Of a stretch of 64,000 bases of DNA, positions 11,301 to 23,071 are shown piece by piece. A model generated the notes under the pieces. It was not told where the DNA came from. It saw only the letters and a list, made by a program, of their open reading frames with translations, and searched no databases. Every line of letters starts with the position of its first letter. Within the stretch, counting starts at the first letter, position 1. The position numbers and the translations under genes are program-made. Source of the stretch: Celoporthe dispersa. Its lineage: Eukaryota; Ascomycota; Sordariomycetes; Diaporthales; Cryphonectriaceae. The DNA lies in NCBI GenBank assembly GCA_016584495.1, contig WAID01000005.1, positions 372,501-436,500 of the forward strand, in the 5' to 3' direction.

Positions 11301-12884
11301 GATAGAGGAGAGGGACGCACTTATATCTGCGTTTTCGGAGGGGGCTGAGCTCGGCTATAGTATAGCAGAGCCCTCCTCACCTCCCGCGCTCGCCGTCCTC
11401 CTCCTGCCCCCATTCAATTCAGCAGCTGGATAAACGAGAGATATGCGCATGAATAAAAGAGAGGCGCGAGGGGGGGAGAGGAGGAGGGATCTCTGGGCGG
11501 CGCGGGCATCAACCTACGGCCGTTGGCGGGCGCCAGAGCGGCAGCCGAAGAAGAAGAGGATGCTTGAGGTGTAGAAATGTTGACTGAATCGTAGCGCAAC
11601 TGGATCAATGATTTAAATGCTTAAATACCTGGTAATGGATCGTAGACAGGCTTACTGATGCAGTTGTGCGAGAGAGAAGAGGAGAGGGGGCCAGGAGGCT
11701 AGCTGGGCGAAAACGCGCCTTGCAATGTAAGGAGGAAGAAGAATCGCCCAGGTCAGCGTTGCCCAGCCAGCGCCTCCCCCTCCCTCCCCTCTCTCCCTCC
11801 TCTAAATGTTATATTTCAGTCGCCAGCGCACCTATTTGCAGCGAACCGGTGACTCGCGGGCCCACGGTAAACCAGTGCGCTCGCGACTGAGCGCGGTCGC
11901 CAGCCCATACTACACTGGTGCGCCAGCGACAGGGGCTATAGCCGGCGCTGGGCGCACAGGAGGGTTAGGGGTATAGGGGGGCCTCTGAGCGGCTGCATCC
12001 CCCGGATAATTCACACCTGCGCAGGCGGCGGGCGCCCTCAGCGCCCCAACTTCACCGATAGAGCACATGGCAGGATTCTTAAAAAACCAAGAGACAGCGC
12101 ACAGCGCGGCGCGCATTTTTATCCAATTCATCTCGCCTGGGATGCCGTATCCGTAGCGCTGGCGCGGCCGTTTACCCCGGCCTTCGCGGAGGGCCGCTGG
12201 TAAAGGGATGTTAGGTAAATGACCGGGTAAATCAGCGACCCCCGGGCGAGCTAGACCTGTTAATTGTCTCAGGCCGCTTTAGCGGTATTCTAGAACCACG
12301 TACCCCGTGTTCGGTGTGGCTTTCGGGGAGGCTCCCTAATAAGCAGCATCAGAGTTCGTCACAAATCGGTTCAGGACGGTTGTCACCTGTATGCTGTCAG
12401 CCTTGGGAAAACTATGATCAATAGCATCACGAAGACCCACTTTGTCGAGGTGTCGGTCGAAGGAGGCGTCCAGTCTGTCACTTGAGAGCTGGCAGTGCAG
12501 GAAGTATAAAGACGCTTCTATGAAAAACAAGCGCGCGATAGTAGCTAATTCACTTGTTCGACGGAATAGACATATAATTATTATCCCGAATTCCAACTAC
12601 CCCCTCGTTCGTAAGTCTGGTTCCGTCTAACTGTATTTTGCTGCTCGCTTTCATTGGTCAATACAGTATGGCAGCTGAGTGCGGGGTTCATCCAACACAT
12701 GATGGTCCATGTCAGCAATGCGGATTGAAACCGCTCCGTAGAGCTGCAACAGCTTCCCGACAACGTATGACCCAAGGTTCCAGCGCAAAGGTCAAACCGC
12801 ATCACGCCCGTTCCAAAGGTTTCGACACCTCTCTATCACCGCACCTTGCTGGTTTGCTCGAAGCAGAGTTCCGCCGCACGCACG
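11301..12884. other. GC- and purine-rich intergenic region, no supported gene
   Basis: Contains purine/pyrimidine-skewed tracts (about 11460-11500 and 11760-11810) and a GC-rich block at 11820-12310 with a hairpin-like stretch near 12163-12200. A minus-strand open frame at 12336-12596 (86 codons) has no recognisable domain. The last 250 bp should include the promoter and leader of the HET-NB-ARC-TPR gene at 12885. Confidence 0.4.
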
Positions 12885-15800
12885 ATGCGCCTTCTCCAGC
12901 TCCACAGTGACGAACTGGCTCTTACCAGAGACCTGACCCGCGATATTCCGCCCTACGCGATCTTGTCGCACACCTGGGGCGCCGAAGGCGAAGAGGTCAC
13001 CTTTCAGGACTTGTCAGACAAGAGTGGGAAACACAAGGCCGGATACCAAAAGATCTTGTTCTGTGGCCAGCAGGCCAAGCGCGATGGCCTCCAGCACTTC
13101 TGGGTGGACACCTGCTGCATCGACAAAATGAGCTCCGCCGAGCTGACCGAGGCGATCAACTCTATGTTCCGATGGTATAGAGATGCCAAAAAATGCTACG
13201 TATACTTGTCGGATGTGTCGACGGACTCCACCCAGTCGTCAACCCCTTGGTCACATCAATTTCAGTGGACTAGATGGTTCACCCGTGGGTGGACGCTCCA
13301 AGAGCTTCTTGCGCCCTCCTCGGTCGGCTTCTTCTCAGCCGAAGGGGATTTCCTAGGCGACAAGGTATCTCTGGAGAAAGAAATAAACAGCATAACTAAG
13401 ATCGAGACTGCTGCCCTTCGCGGAAGCCCACTGAGCCAATTTCCCACCTACAAGCGGATGGCCTGGTCCTACAGCCGTCAAACTACGAAAGAAGAAGATG
13501 CCGCGTATTGTCTGCTTGGGATATTCGCTGTGTCTCTACCGCTGGTCTATGGGGAGGGTCGTACAAACGCAATGAGTCGGCTGTTGAAGGTTATCGAAGA
13601 GCCGGAAAGCGTCCCTAGCATCCTGCGTAACGTATCCCATCAAAGTAAGCAGCTCTAATCCAGCGTCACACTTCCCACTTAATTCTGACCATTTGCTTTC
13701 ATAGTGACTCAACCATCTCACTTTATAGTCCCTTTCGGGCAGAACGAGGATTTCGTCGGGAGAGAGACCATTCTCGCACATCTAATCGGAAAGATTCCGC
13801 CGACTGCAAGAAAGAACGATTGCCAGAGGACCGTACTCGAGGGCCTCGGGGGCGTCGGTAAAACCCAGATCGCCCTTGAAGCTGCCTATCGTGCTCATGA
13901 CCAGGACCCAGATTTCTCTGTATACTGGGTTCCGGCTATCACCTTGGTAACTTTCGAGAACGCCTACAGAGAGATTGGTCGAGCCCTGGGCACGCCTGGC
14001 ATTGAGGATAACAACGCCGACATCAAAGCCCTAGTCAAAGGAGCCCTCGAAAAGAGCGTCACCTGCTGGCTCTTGATCATCGATAATGTTGACGACATTA
14101 GCTTGTTGACTGACGGGGCTCTACAAGACTACCTTCCCTTCAATCGGAAGGGCTCGATGTTTTTCACGACGCGCAATCATGAAGTTGCGGTACGACTCGG
14201 TGTTTCACCGAAAAATACATTCACGATCAACGAAATGGACGAAACCGAGGCGACAGAACTACTACAGAGCGGCCTGAAAGACCGACAAGTCCAAGACGTT
14301 CAAGCTAATAAGAATCTTCTTGCGCAATTGACTTATCTGCCCCTCGCCATCAAGCAAGCATCCGCATACATGGCAAAGACAGGCGAGACGACAGCAGCAT
14401 ATCTACGATACTGTCTTACCTCCGACAAAGCTCAGACAGAGCTCTTGAATGCCGAGTTCGAAGACCGGTGGAGATATTCCAACAACACGAATCCTATCAC
14501 GACGACGTGGCTCATCTCATTCCAACACCTAGCACAATCGTACCCGTTGGCGGTGGAGTATTTGAAGTTCATCTGTTTCCTGGCGGAAAAAGACATCCCA
14601 GTAGCTCTGTTGCCACCTGGAAAAGATGAGAAAGCAAGAGCCGAAGCACTTGGGATCCTAGAAGGGTATGCGTTTATCACTATACGAGAGCACGCAGACT
14701 CGTTCGATATCCATCGCTTGTTACGATTGGCGACACGAAGCTGGGTGAAGGTTGAGTGGGAAGCCTGCTGCACGAAAGTGATACAACATCTCGCTGAATT
14801 ATATCCGCTTCCGAAGCATGAGAATCGACAAATGTGGATGCAGTATATGCCACATGCTGTAATAGCTCTGAAAGAACAAAAACAATGTACAGACTCAGAG
14901 GCAAGCGCGAATCTTCTCTTTGTTATTGCAGACAGTTATAGCAAAGTTGGGAAATATCAAGAGGCAGAGCAGATGCATCGACAAGCACTGGAGCAGAAAA
15001 AGTCATTGCTAGGCCCAGACCATCCATCAACACTGGACAGCATGAACGATTTAGCCATTGTGCTTCGTAATCAGGGGAAGTATAAGGAGGCAGAGCAGAT
15101 GCATCGACAAGCACTAGAGCAGGAAAAGTCAGTGCTAGGCCCAGACCATCCATCAACACTGGACAGCATAAACAATTTAGCCAGTGTGCTTCATAATCAG
15201 GGGAAGTATAAGGAGGCAGAGCAGATGCATCGACAAGTACTGGAGCAGAAAAAAGTCAATGCTAGGCCCAGACCATCCATCAACACTGGGCAGCATAAAT
15301 GATTTGGCTATTATGCTTCATGATCACAGGAAATATGAGGAGGCAGAGCAGATGCATCGACAAGTATTGAAGCAGAGAAAGTTAATGCTAAGCCCAGACC
15401 ATCCATCAACACTGGATAGCATGAACAATTTGGCTATTGTGCTTTCTTATCAGGGAAAGTATGAGGAGGCAGAGCAGATGCATCGACAAGCACTGGAGCA
15501 GAAAAAGTCAGTGCTAGGCCCAGACCATCCATTAACACTGGACAGCATATACAATTTAGCTATTGTGCTTTCTAATAAGAGGAAATATGAGGAGGCAGAG
15601 CAGATGCATCGACAAGCACTAGAGCAGAAAAAGTCAGTGCTAGGCCCAGACCATCCATCAACACTGGACAGCATGAACAATTTGGCTATTGTGCTTTCTT
15701 ATCAGGGAAAGTATGAGGAGGCAGAGCAGATGCATCGACAAGCACTGGAGCAGAGAAAATCAGTGCTAGGCCCAGACCATCCATTAATACTGGACAGCAT

Positions 15801-15891
15801 GAATAATTTGGCTAGCGTGCTTCGTGATCAGGGGAAGTATGAGGAAGCAGAGCAGATATTGTTAGAGCGAAAGGGTGCACAAGTGAAGTGA
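12885..15891 (+). CDS. HET-NB-ARC-TPR NLR-like protein with one frameshift
   Basis: Exon 1 (12885-13644) encodes a complete HET domain (MRLLQL start, AYAILSHTWG variant, FWVDTCCIDK, RGWTLQELLAP). A 60-bp intron (GTAAGC...CATAG, 13645-13704) joins in frame to exon 2 at 13705. There follow an NB-ARC domain (Walker A GLGGVGKT, Walker B WLLIIDNVDD), a winged-helix-like region and eight kinesin-light-chain-type TPR units of 42 residues, nearly identical at DNA level. A run of six A at 15249-15254, where sister units have five, shifts the frame in the third TPR. The other frame then continues cleanly to the stop at 15889-15891. This is either a real +1 insertion or a sequencing error. HET domains trigger heterokaryon-incompatibility cell death; this role is inferred from the family. 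Confidence 0.85.
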
Positions 15892-16132
15892 AAGGGAGCG
15901 AGCTGCTTTCTTAGTTTCCTTGAATTGCTGAACTTGCTATTTCCTTCTCTTTCCCTTCTATTCTAATTGAGAGCTGCTTTTTAAATATGTTGGTAGCTTA
16001 GGGTTTAGATAGATAACAATGGCCTGAGAGCTTTGCTAGCATTATACGATAGCTCTGCTTTAGAGCGGAGCTCTCGCGGAGTCTCTTGCTAGCTATAGCG
16101 CTAAAGTGCGCACTTCAGCTCTGACTAAAGAA

Positions 16133-16344
16133 TGTTGGCTAAGCTTTGTACGTACGTACGTAAAGATCGTAAGGGTCACTGTTGTCCAGATTGTTGTTGA
16201 TGTTGTTGCTGTTGTTGAAAAGCTATCTACTCTAGCCTGAGCGTGCTTGCGCGCCATAAGTAGGCTATCCCCCATCGCGCACGAGCCACAGCCTGCCACG
16301 TAACCACCGTTGTGAGGCACATTCACCACCAGAGGCAATCTACA
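16133..16344 (-). repeat. Solo LTR of the copia family (LTR1 copy b)
   Basis: About 212 bp, diverged, TGTTGGCT at the left and TACA at the right on the plus strand. It keeps the TACGTACGTACG palindrome and the foldback. It lies 241 bp after the stop of the HET-NB-ARC-TPR gene. No target duplication is visible. Confidence 0.75.
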
Positions 16345-16374
16345 TGTGGAAAGCACTCTAGAGGCACATAAAGT

Positions 16375-16482
16375 AGTAGGAAAGAACGATGAGTTCAGTA
16401 GCTATTGCTAGATGCCAAAGGCTTCTCTATATACTCGTAGAAGTCCCTTGGCACTAGTCCTAATCGAAACAGTAACTCAGTG
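16375..16482 (+). repeat. Partial LTR2-family copy
   Basis: GTAGGAAAGAACGATG and the following 100 bp match the LTR2-family copies at 21986-22254 and 37699-37989 with many substitutions. Both ends are missing. It is sandwiched between two LTR1 copies in the same orientation. Confidence 0.55.
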
Positions 16483-16515
16483 CCTAGCATTCACAGTCCA
16501 CCGAATAGCTGTAGG

Positions 16516-16709
16516 TGTTGGCTGGGCCTGATACGTACGTACGAAAGATCGTGAAAGTCACTGTATTGAATTGGTTGGTGTTGTTGATAGAAAAGCTATC
16601 TATTCTGGCCTGAGCGCGCGCGCGATATTATGGGCCATCCATTGCGCACGGGCCGCCCTGGCCACGTAACCTCCCGTTGTGAGGCATTCACCACCAAGGC
16701 AATGCCACA
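16516..16709 (-). repeat. Solo LTR of the copia family (LTR1 copy c)
   Basis: A well-preserved 194-bp copy, TGTTGGCTGGGCC to AATGCCACA on the plus strand. Flanks GTAGG and ATCAC do not match, so there is no target duplication. Confidence 0.85.
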
Positions 16710-17326
16710 ATCACCTTAGATTAATATATCTTCGTAGTGAGCATTGATTCAATAGGGTCAGGGTGTAGCCAAATCGCACGAGAACAATGAGGGTGAGTAT
16801 CCGTATCTGTAACCTCGAACATTGACCACTAACCAACTCCTGACTTCTAGAACGCTCGTTTCATATATTCTCGCAGCCGCTCAGTTCATCAGGGCATACG
16901 GAGACAGATTTCGAACGACGTAGCGTTCGGGCAGATGAAGCACCTTGCACCGCAACGTTGCATTCTTGTCTCATAAGAGGAAAGTGCTGCCGGTATTGCC
17001 ACGTGTTCGATCACATGCGATAGGCAGTCGAGCCGCCCACTTTTCAGCTCCCCCGCGCATATTAGCTCTCTGCTTGTCTCACCAACGCTGCCTTGGAAAT
17101 CATCTTGTAAGGATCTTTACTGATGTAATGCGCAAGATAGGCTTCACGCAAGAGGTGAAGAAGGCCTGGAGGAAGAGCATCTTCAGAAGGAGTGCAGTGT
17201 CGCACCCTGCGTAGTCCATGAGTACGTCGGGCGACAGCCAAGCAGGCCCTGAACTGACATTTTGACAGACTCATACGACAGAAAGCGTCGAACCATTTGA
17301 GAACTCTATACAAACCCTCGCTCCAG
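16710..17326. other. Upstream region of the DUF7708-like NACHT gene, no firm gene
   Basis: An ATG at 16787 is followed closely by a good donor (GTGAGT) and an acceptor near 16850 (CTAACC...CTAG), but the joined frame closes after about 43 codons. It may be a leader exon or a small upstream reading frame. No domain is recognisable. Confidence 0.3.
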
Positions 17327-17649
17327 ATGATCAGACAAGCATTATCAACCGGTCTTCCCACACGACCGCTCGATCAAGGTCCGCAGGCCTGCCCCGAGCA
17401 GCCTCCACACCCCAAGACCCTCTGGGAGGAAGCAGCTCAAAGCCTGGATGAAAGAGACCGGGAACAGCTCGACCATATCGTCTGGTCCAGAGAAGCAGAC
17501 AAGACAGCTCATATATCCGACGACACAGATGGGGACCCACCTGACGGCCACGAGAGCGACCCACTCTCCCATATTGATATTGTCCTCTCAAGAGTGAAGA
17601 AGCTCAAGAAGAAAGACGTCATGGAGAACTGGCAGCCCGTGCGTCATAT

Positions 17650-17680
<31 letters not shown>

Positions 17681-20600
17681 GACATGAAAATTTGCTGACC
17701 CGGTTGCAGGTCGTCGATAATATTCGCCGCGGCGCTCTGAAGTGCAAGCCCTTTGGCGACGCTGCTGTTAAGTTCGATAAATAAGTCCGGCTATGCAGCT
17801 CTCGGCTGGTCCATCGTGTCGTTCGGCTTGCAGGTCGCTGTCAACGTTCAAGATGCCCGCACATCCGTTCTCTCCAGCCTGGAGCTTGTCACAGAGCACT
17901 TGGGCCGGTATGCGCAATACGAGATGCTATTCCGAGAATCGCAGCCCGGCACAGAATTTGACAGCCGCCTGGTGGAGATGTATAAAGCTATCCTACTCTA
18001 TATCATAGCCCTAAACAACTACTTGTGCTCCTCCAAACGAGGTATGTCTCCAACCTTTTGCTGGTGATAATTCTAATGATAACAGAGCGCGCCATGTGCG
18101 CTGCTGCCGAAGACCCCGAGTGTTTCATATCCAAAAGGAAGGCTGCGGTCGAAGAGGCTGACAAGAAGGTTCAAGCGTGGGTGCGTATGATTGAAGATAT
18201 CAGCTTTCTAATGATGGAGTCCTACTGACCTCTGCAGCTTCCCATCATCATATTCAAAAGCCAGATAGACTTTGTCAAGCTCTTGGGAGAAACCCACTCC
18301 CTAGCCCTGCCAGAACCCTCGCAGCCGGCACGCGAATGCCTACGATCCTTGGCCTTTCCTGAGATGGACTATCGGTCCCAGGATATCGACGCCGCCGCCG
18401 AGCGCACATATGAATGGCTGGCCCAGCACGAGGTCTTCAAAAGCTGGGTTGCCTATAACAGTAACCTGCTTAGGATTATTGGCAAGCCCGGCTCAGGAAA
18501 GTCGACGCTGCTGCGATATGCTCTTGACAAGATCATAGTCGCCTCCAGCATCGGCACAAATGGTTTGGTTGTCTCTTTCTTCATCCACGGTTGCGGAACC
18601 AAACTCCAAAAGGAACCGTTCGGCCTCTTCCGGTCGCTCCTCCACCAGCTTCTCCGTCAAAGCCCTAACAATATGCCGGACCTCGTCGCTGCATACGAAA
18701 ATCACTACTATGACTTTGGTGAACCGGGCGAGGACTGGCATTGGCGCCTGCGAGAGCTGCAAGACCTTCTTAAGCTGTCGCTCATGAAGATCCTGGAGAG
18801 CAAGCCAGTCTGGCTGTTTGTCGATGCCCTAGACGAAGCCGGCGAGGACAATGCAGTCCAGCTCGGAAAGGCCCTCGAAATCCTGGCCAAAAAGTTCTCT
18901 TCGGCCACGTTTCCGCTTCATATCTGCTTCACCTGCCGCCGCTACCCCACCCTGGGCCTAGAATATGGGCTCGAAATATGTCTCGAGCAGGAAAACCGAC
19001 AGGATATTAGGACTTTTGTGCAAGCCCAGCTCGGCAAGCATACAGCTTCCGGACTCCCGTCTGAAATCCCCGATGTATTTACAGACCGTGCCTCGGGCGT
19101 CTTCATGTGGACACGCCTCGTCGTTGAGCATGTCCAAAACCAGATCAGACGAGGAGATAGCTGGCAGGAGATCCATAAAACCATCTCCAATATCCCCCCA
19201 GACCTCGACGACCTGTACCAGGACCTAGTCAAAAACATACAAGAATCGGCGGACTCAGCGGACTCCCTCAAGCTTACCCAGTGGATCTGCTTCGCCACGC
19301 GCCCCCTCGAGCTGGACGAGCTGCGCTGGGCCATGGTCATCGACCCCGACCGCCCGCAGACATCACTGCAGCAGTGTCAAGCAGCTGGCAACTATGCAGA
19401 CGACAACCGCATGATGGAGAGACAAGTTAAGACGCTGAGCTGCGGTCTTGCCGAGGTTACCCTATCTGATCCTCCTGTTGTCCAGTTCATCCACCAGTCT
19501 GTCAAGGATTTTTTTCTTAAGAGAGGTTTATCAGCTCTCGCCTGCAGCACCTCGCCTGAAGCTATCAGCATGGCCTACCTGCGTCTTGTCAATATCTGCA
19601 TAGCTTACTTATCTATGGAGGATATTGGTCGTTCACCAACCCATACTCGCACAGACTTTCCGTTCCTGCATTACGTTACAGAATCATGGGTGGCGCATGC
19701 AAAGCAAGTCGACGTGAACAGCATCTCTCGAGAGGACTTTTTGTTCACCGGGCCTTCAAATGCAGTGATGGGAGTATGGATGCGGGTCTACAGAGAATTA
19801 TACCCCTTCTCAATAGACCGTCCACAAAGATGGACTAGATGGATACATATCATATCCAGATACGGTTTTCCAAGGCTATTGACAATCACCCTTCAAATAG
19901 CAGATAGAATTGGAGATATCAATACAAGGGATTGGGATGGCTGCACGCCGCTCTCATGGGCCGCAAGGGGGAGGATATAAAGCTGTTGTACAGCTGCTGC
20001 TTGCAACAGGCCAGGCTAAGGTTGATGCCAAGGATAAGGATGGCCGGACGCCGCTCTCATGGGCTGCAGATGGAGGACATGAACCTATTGTACAACTGCT
20101 GCTTGCAACAGGCTAGGTTAAGATTGATGCCAAGGACAACGATGGCCGGACGCCGCTCTCATGGGCTGCAGAGGGAGGACATGAAGCTGCTGTACAGCTG
20201 CTGCTTGCAACAGGCCAGGTTGACGTTGATGCCAAGGATAAGGATGGTAGGACGCCGTTCTCAAGAGCTGCAGAGAGAGGACGTGAAGCTGTTGTACAGC
20301 TGCTGCTTGCAACAAACCAGGTTGAGGTTGATGCCAAGGATAACAATGGCCGAACGCCGCTCTCACTGGCTGCAGAGGAAAGACATGTAGCTGTTGTACA
20401 ACTGCTGCATGCAACAGGCCAGGTTGAGGTTGATGTCAAGGATAAGTATGGCCGAACGCCGCTCTCATGGGCTGCAGAGAGAGGATATGAATCTGTTGTA
20501 CAGCTGCTACTTGCGAGCCAGGTTCAGGCTGATGCCAAGGATAAGGATGGTAGGACGCCGCTCTCATGGGCTGCAGAGGGAGGACATGAAGTTGTTGTAC

Positions 20601-20724
20601 AGCTGCTGCTTGCAACAAACCAGGTTGAGGTTGATGCCAAGGATAAGGATGGCCGAACGCCGCTCTCATGGGCTGCAGAGAGAGGAAATGAAGCTATTGT
20701 ACAACTGCTGCTTGCAACAAGCTA
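17327..20724 (+). pseudogene. DUF7708-like-NACHT-ankyrin NLR, several lesions
   Basis: Exons 17327-17638, 17710-18041, 18086-18180 and 18238 onward join in phase. The N-terminus resembles the DUF7708 domain of fungal STAND proteins (GYAALGWSIVSFGLQVAVN). NACHT follows with Walker A GKPGSGKST and Walker B WLFVDALDEA, then a linker and eight ankyrin units of 33-34 residues (TPLSWAAE...HE..VQLLLATGQ). There are three kinds of lesion. A 4-bp ATAA tandem duplication near 17775 breaks the N-terminal domain. An extra G in the run 19967-19971 stops the main frame at 19978-19980 in the first ankyrin unit. A TAG where sister units have CAG lies at 20113-20116, and another ends the array at 20722-20724. 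Intron 1 holds 28 consecutive A. Without the lesions it would be a protein of about 1080 residues. Confidence 0.8.
17653..17680 (+). repeat. Poly(A) tract of 28 A inside intron 1
   Basis: 28 uninterrupted A within the first intron (17639-17709) of the DUF7708-like NACHT gene, between the GTGCGT donor and a CTGAC branch-like site. It could be a microsatellite expansion or the scar of a retroposed tail. Such a run is also prone to assembly error. Confidence 0.8.
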
Positions 20725-20758
20725 GGTCGAGCAGGCAAGAAGCTAATATTAAGAAGAG

Positions 20759-20960
20759 TGTTGGCTGAGCCTTGTACGTACGTACGGAAAGATCGTGAAG
20801 GTTACTGTTCTGGATTGCTTTTTGTTGACAATGTAGAAAAGCTACTTATCTACTCTGGCCTGGGTGTGCGTGCGCGATACCGGCTATCCCTTACTGCGCA
20901 CGAGCTACACCCTGCTACGTAACCCCCCGCTGTAAAGCATTCACCACTATAGGCAATCCA
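20759..20960 (-). repeat. Solo LTR of the copia family (LTR1 copy d)
   Basis: Starts TGTTGGCTGAGCC 34 bp after the last ankyrin codon of the preceding gene. It keeps the palindrome and foldback, with a degraded right end. No clear target duplication. Confidence 0.8.
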
Positions 20961-21985
20961 TAGTATGGTTATGTATTCAGCCCTTCCGTATAGCTTACTT
21001 GGATCACTGATGATCCAAGTGATTCGAATTTTTTGGCTCACTAATTAGTGATCCAGATGATCCATCCCTGCATGACCCTGACTCTGGGTTCTGTAATCCT
21101 GCCGTCTATTATTCCCTCTTAGAATGTTGGATTCTCGGCTTCTGGGGCTCCGTTCTGAGTAGGTTTAGCGCATTCCATTTCGTAACCTGTATGTTGAATG
21201 AGTTATAATAATATGGAACATGGCAGCTCAAATCGTTATCCCTTCTCTAGTTTGCTCGCTGTATCTAGAGCTTACCACTCTGTACTAATAATCTTGCAAA
21301 GAAGACAAGCCACACTATTATTAACCATAACCTCGGGCGCCGTCGCACGAAAGGACCAACGTCAAGGTAATGGGCAAGGGCTCGTGCAACTCAAGCGTGC
21401 TGGATCGGTTACGAGGACGACAACAAACGAAGGCTACACTGGCACAAGGTCAGGGTGAAAAGCCTGCCTTGAACCCGTTCAGAGGGCTCAAATTAAGGAA
21501 AGAAGGGAAAGATGTCTTGTTATTCCTGTCTAGGCGAAGAAAAATTAAAGAGGAGCTGTGCTCTTATATCTGAACATCCTCAGAACCAATCTGCACTCCA
21601 TATCCTTAAGGTCCACTCCACTGGCCACCACAACACTATCGGAAACGCTGCTTAAATCGCTAGAGAGCAGCTGGTAAATCAACGCCATTTATTGTAAGCT
21701 CTTTTAGTATTAGCTTTGTTTTCCCTCTCAAGCCCTCCTAGCCTTCCACTACGGTTCACATCGTGATCTTCCTCATTAGCAACCAACCAATGCCCTCAAC
21801 CTGGGCTATCAACAACACCATATTTCCTTGCCCTAGCTTTATGAAACTCGTTCTATCGGCTCTTTTCATTATTATTTACCTCTCAAGCTTTTTTTCTGGG
21901 CTCAGAATGATGCTTGTACGCCCAAACGCGTCGATACAACAGCCCACGCTGGTACAATCTCCGAGACTCTCTCCGCCACCCTTTC
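20961..21985. other. Intergenic, no recognisable gene
   Basis: Holds a perfect 9-bp inverted repeat around CTGA at 20998-21019 (CTTGGATCA / TGATCCAAG), echoed imperfectly just downstream, which may be the end of a decayed element. Short open frames at 21198-21458 and 21370-21573 show no domain. The right end, about 21900-21985, may be the second half of a pogo transposase relic interrupted at 21986. Confidence 0.4.
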
Positions 21986-22254
21986 TGCTCTCCACATATA
22001 CTGGGGGTACTGCAAACGGTAGGAAAGAACGATGGATTCCTCAACTATTGCTGGGTGCCAAAGGCATTGCTATGTACTGAGGTCTGGGCGGCGCTAGTCC
22101 TAATTGGGATAGCAACACCGTGACTCATTGGCTGGCCGGCCCCACACCATTGAATGGGTGCAGGTCAGTAAATGGCTACCCTATCTGTGAATAGCCTCAT
22201 TCACCTGAAGGCCTGGGTCCACAGTAAATGGGACCCACCAAGGCCTCTGCCACA
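21986..22254 (+). repeat. LTR2-family solo LTR inserted in a pogo relic
   Basis: 269 bp with TG...CA ends (TGCTCTCCACATATAC to CTCTGCCACA). It aligns along its length, in opposite orientation, to the copy at 37699-37989. Flanks CTTTC and CTTTG differ at one base of five, compatible with an old 5-bp duplication. Confidence 0.7.
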
Positions 22255-22418
22255 CTTTGGCTATATTCGTGGACTGTTTTATGCGATGTTCTTCCTTCTA
22301 GGCGTTGTTCAAGAGTTGCTCTTGGAATGCCCCATTCTTTCGAAGCTTGCCGTTGTGACAAGCCTTTTCTGACAGCCTCGAGGGCCTGGGCAAGCTCAAG
22401 TTCGGTACAGGGCTTCAT
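22255..22418 (-). pseudogene. Second pogo-type transposase N-terminal remnant
   Basis: From 22418 on the minus strand, about 55 codons carry an HTH_psq-like motif (ALEAVRKGLSQRQASKEWGI followed by PRATLEQRLEG). This is the same fold as in the element at 7151-9344 but clearly a different lineage. The frame runs straight into the LTR2 copy at 22254. A few more codons of possible transposase resume beyond it near 21985. No terminal inverted repeats were found. Confidence 0.6.
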
Positions 22419-22545
22419 TGTAGTTATATACCGATATGAATATGAAGTTATTCAGATTAAACTTGGTTGAGAAAAGGGGGGAGGAAAGAGAGGTGGTTAA
22501 AGAGGCGGTGTGACCGGCTAGGGTGGCCAAGAACTACCCCCTGCA

Positions 22546-22660
22546 ACTTAGCCCATATCGCGCACGCGCGCCCAGGCCAGAATAGATAGTTATAACACCA
22601 ACCAATTCAATACATTGACCTTCACGATCTTTCGTACGTACGTACCAGGCCCAGCCAACA
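22546..22660 (+). repeat. Truncated LTR1 copy e
   Basis: Only the half ending CCAGCCAACA is present (about 115 bp). The copy begins at AGCCCATATCGCGC, the apex of the LTR foldback; the other half is absent. Confidence 0.75.
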
Positions 22661-23071
22661 CTTACATCTATATTGTTTGGTTTAGTAAATGCGTTTTTAA
22701 TTGAAGATTATCAAGTATGTCTGTATCTATAAAGTCACTTTACTATAAATCAGTATCTAAACAATATTAAAGTTATTCGCTTATAGCATTGTTACGAAAC
22801 AGACTAGACCTATAGAAAACTATATATACGATGCTCCTACGAATCTTGGAATGTGGCTTTTCTATTCTCATTTTTCTACCAGACGCTTCTCACCACTCAA
22901 CTCTTCAGGCTCATCTATCTTAAGGCTTACCTATCTTGTGGCTTACCTATTGAGGCTCGCATTTTCTGTCGGTGCTATCTACCACCTAGCAACTTTGAGG
23001 CCCTGTTATCGCATTTTCACATTTTCACATTTTCACATATTCACATTCACAGGCCTCGCTATCAGTACATA

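Noticed and set aside
16516..16709. Interpretation of the 190-200 bp repeat as a TIR-type MITE
   Set aside because: Ends are TG...CA with only short imperfect inversion, one copy has a 5-bp duplication, and two copies flank a copia interior, so it is an LTR.
16133..16709. Two direct LTR1 copies 171 bp apart as a miniature TRIM element
   Set aside because: The spacer is a fragment of the unrelated LTR2 family and lacks a primer-binding site or polypurine tract; nested insertions explain it better.
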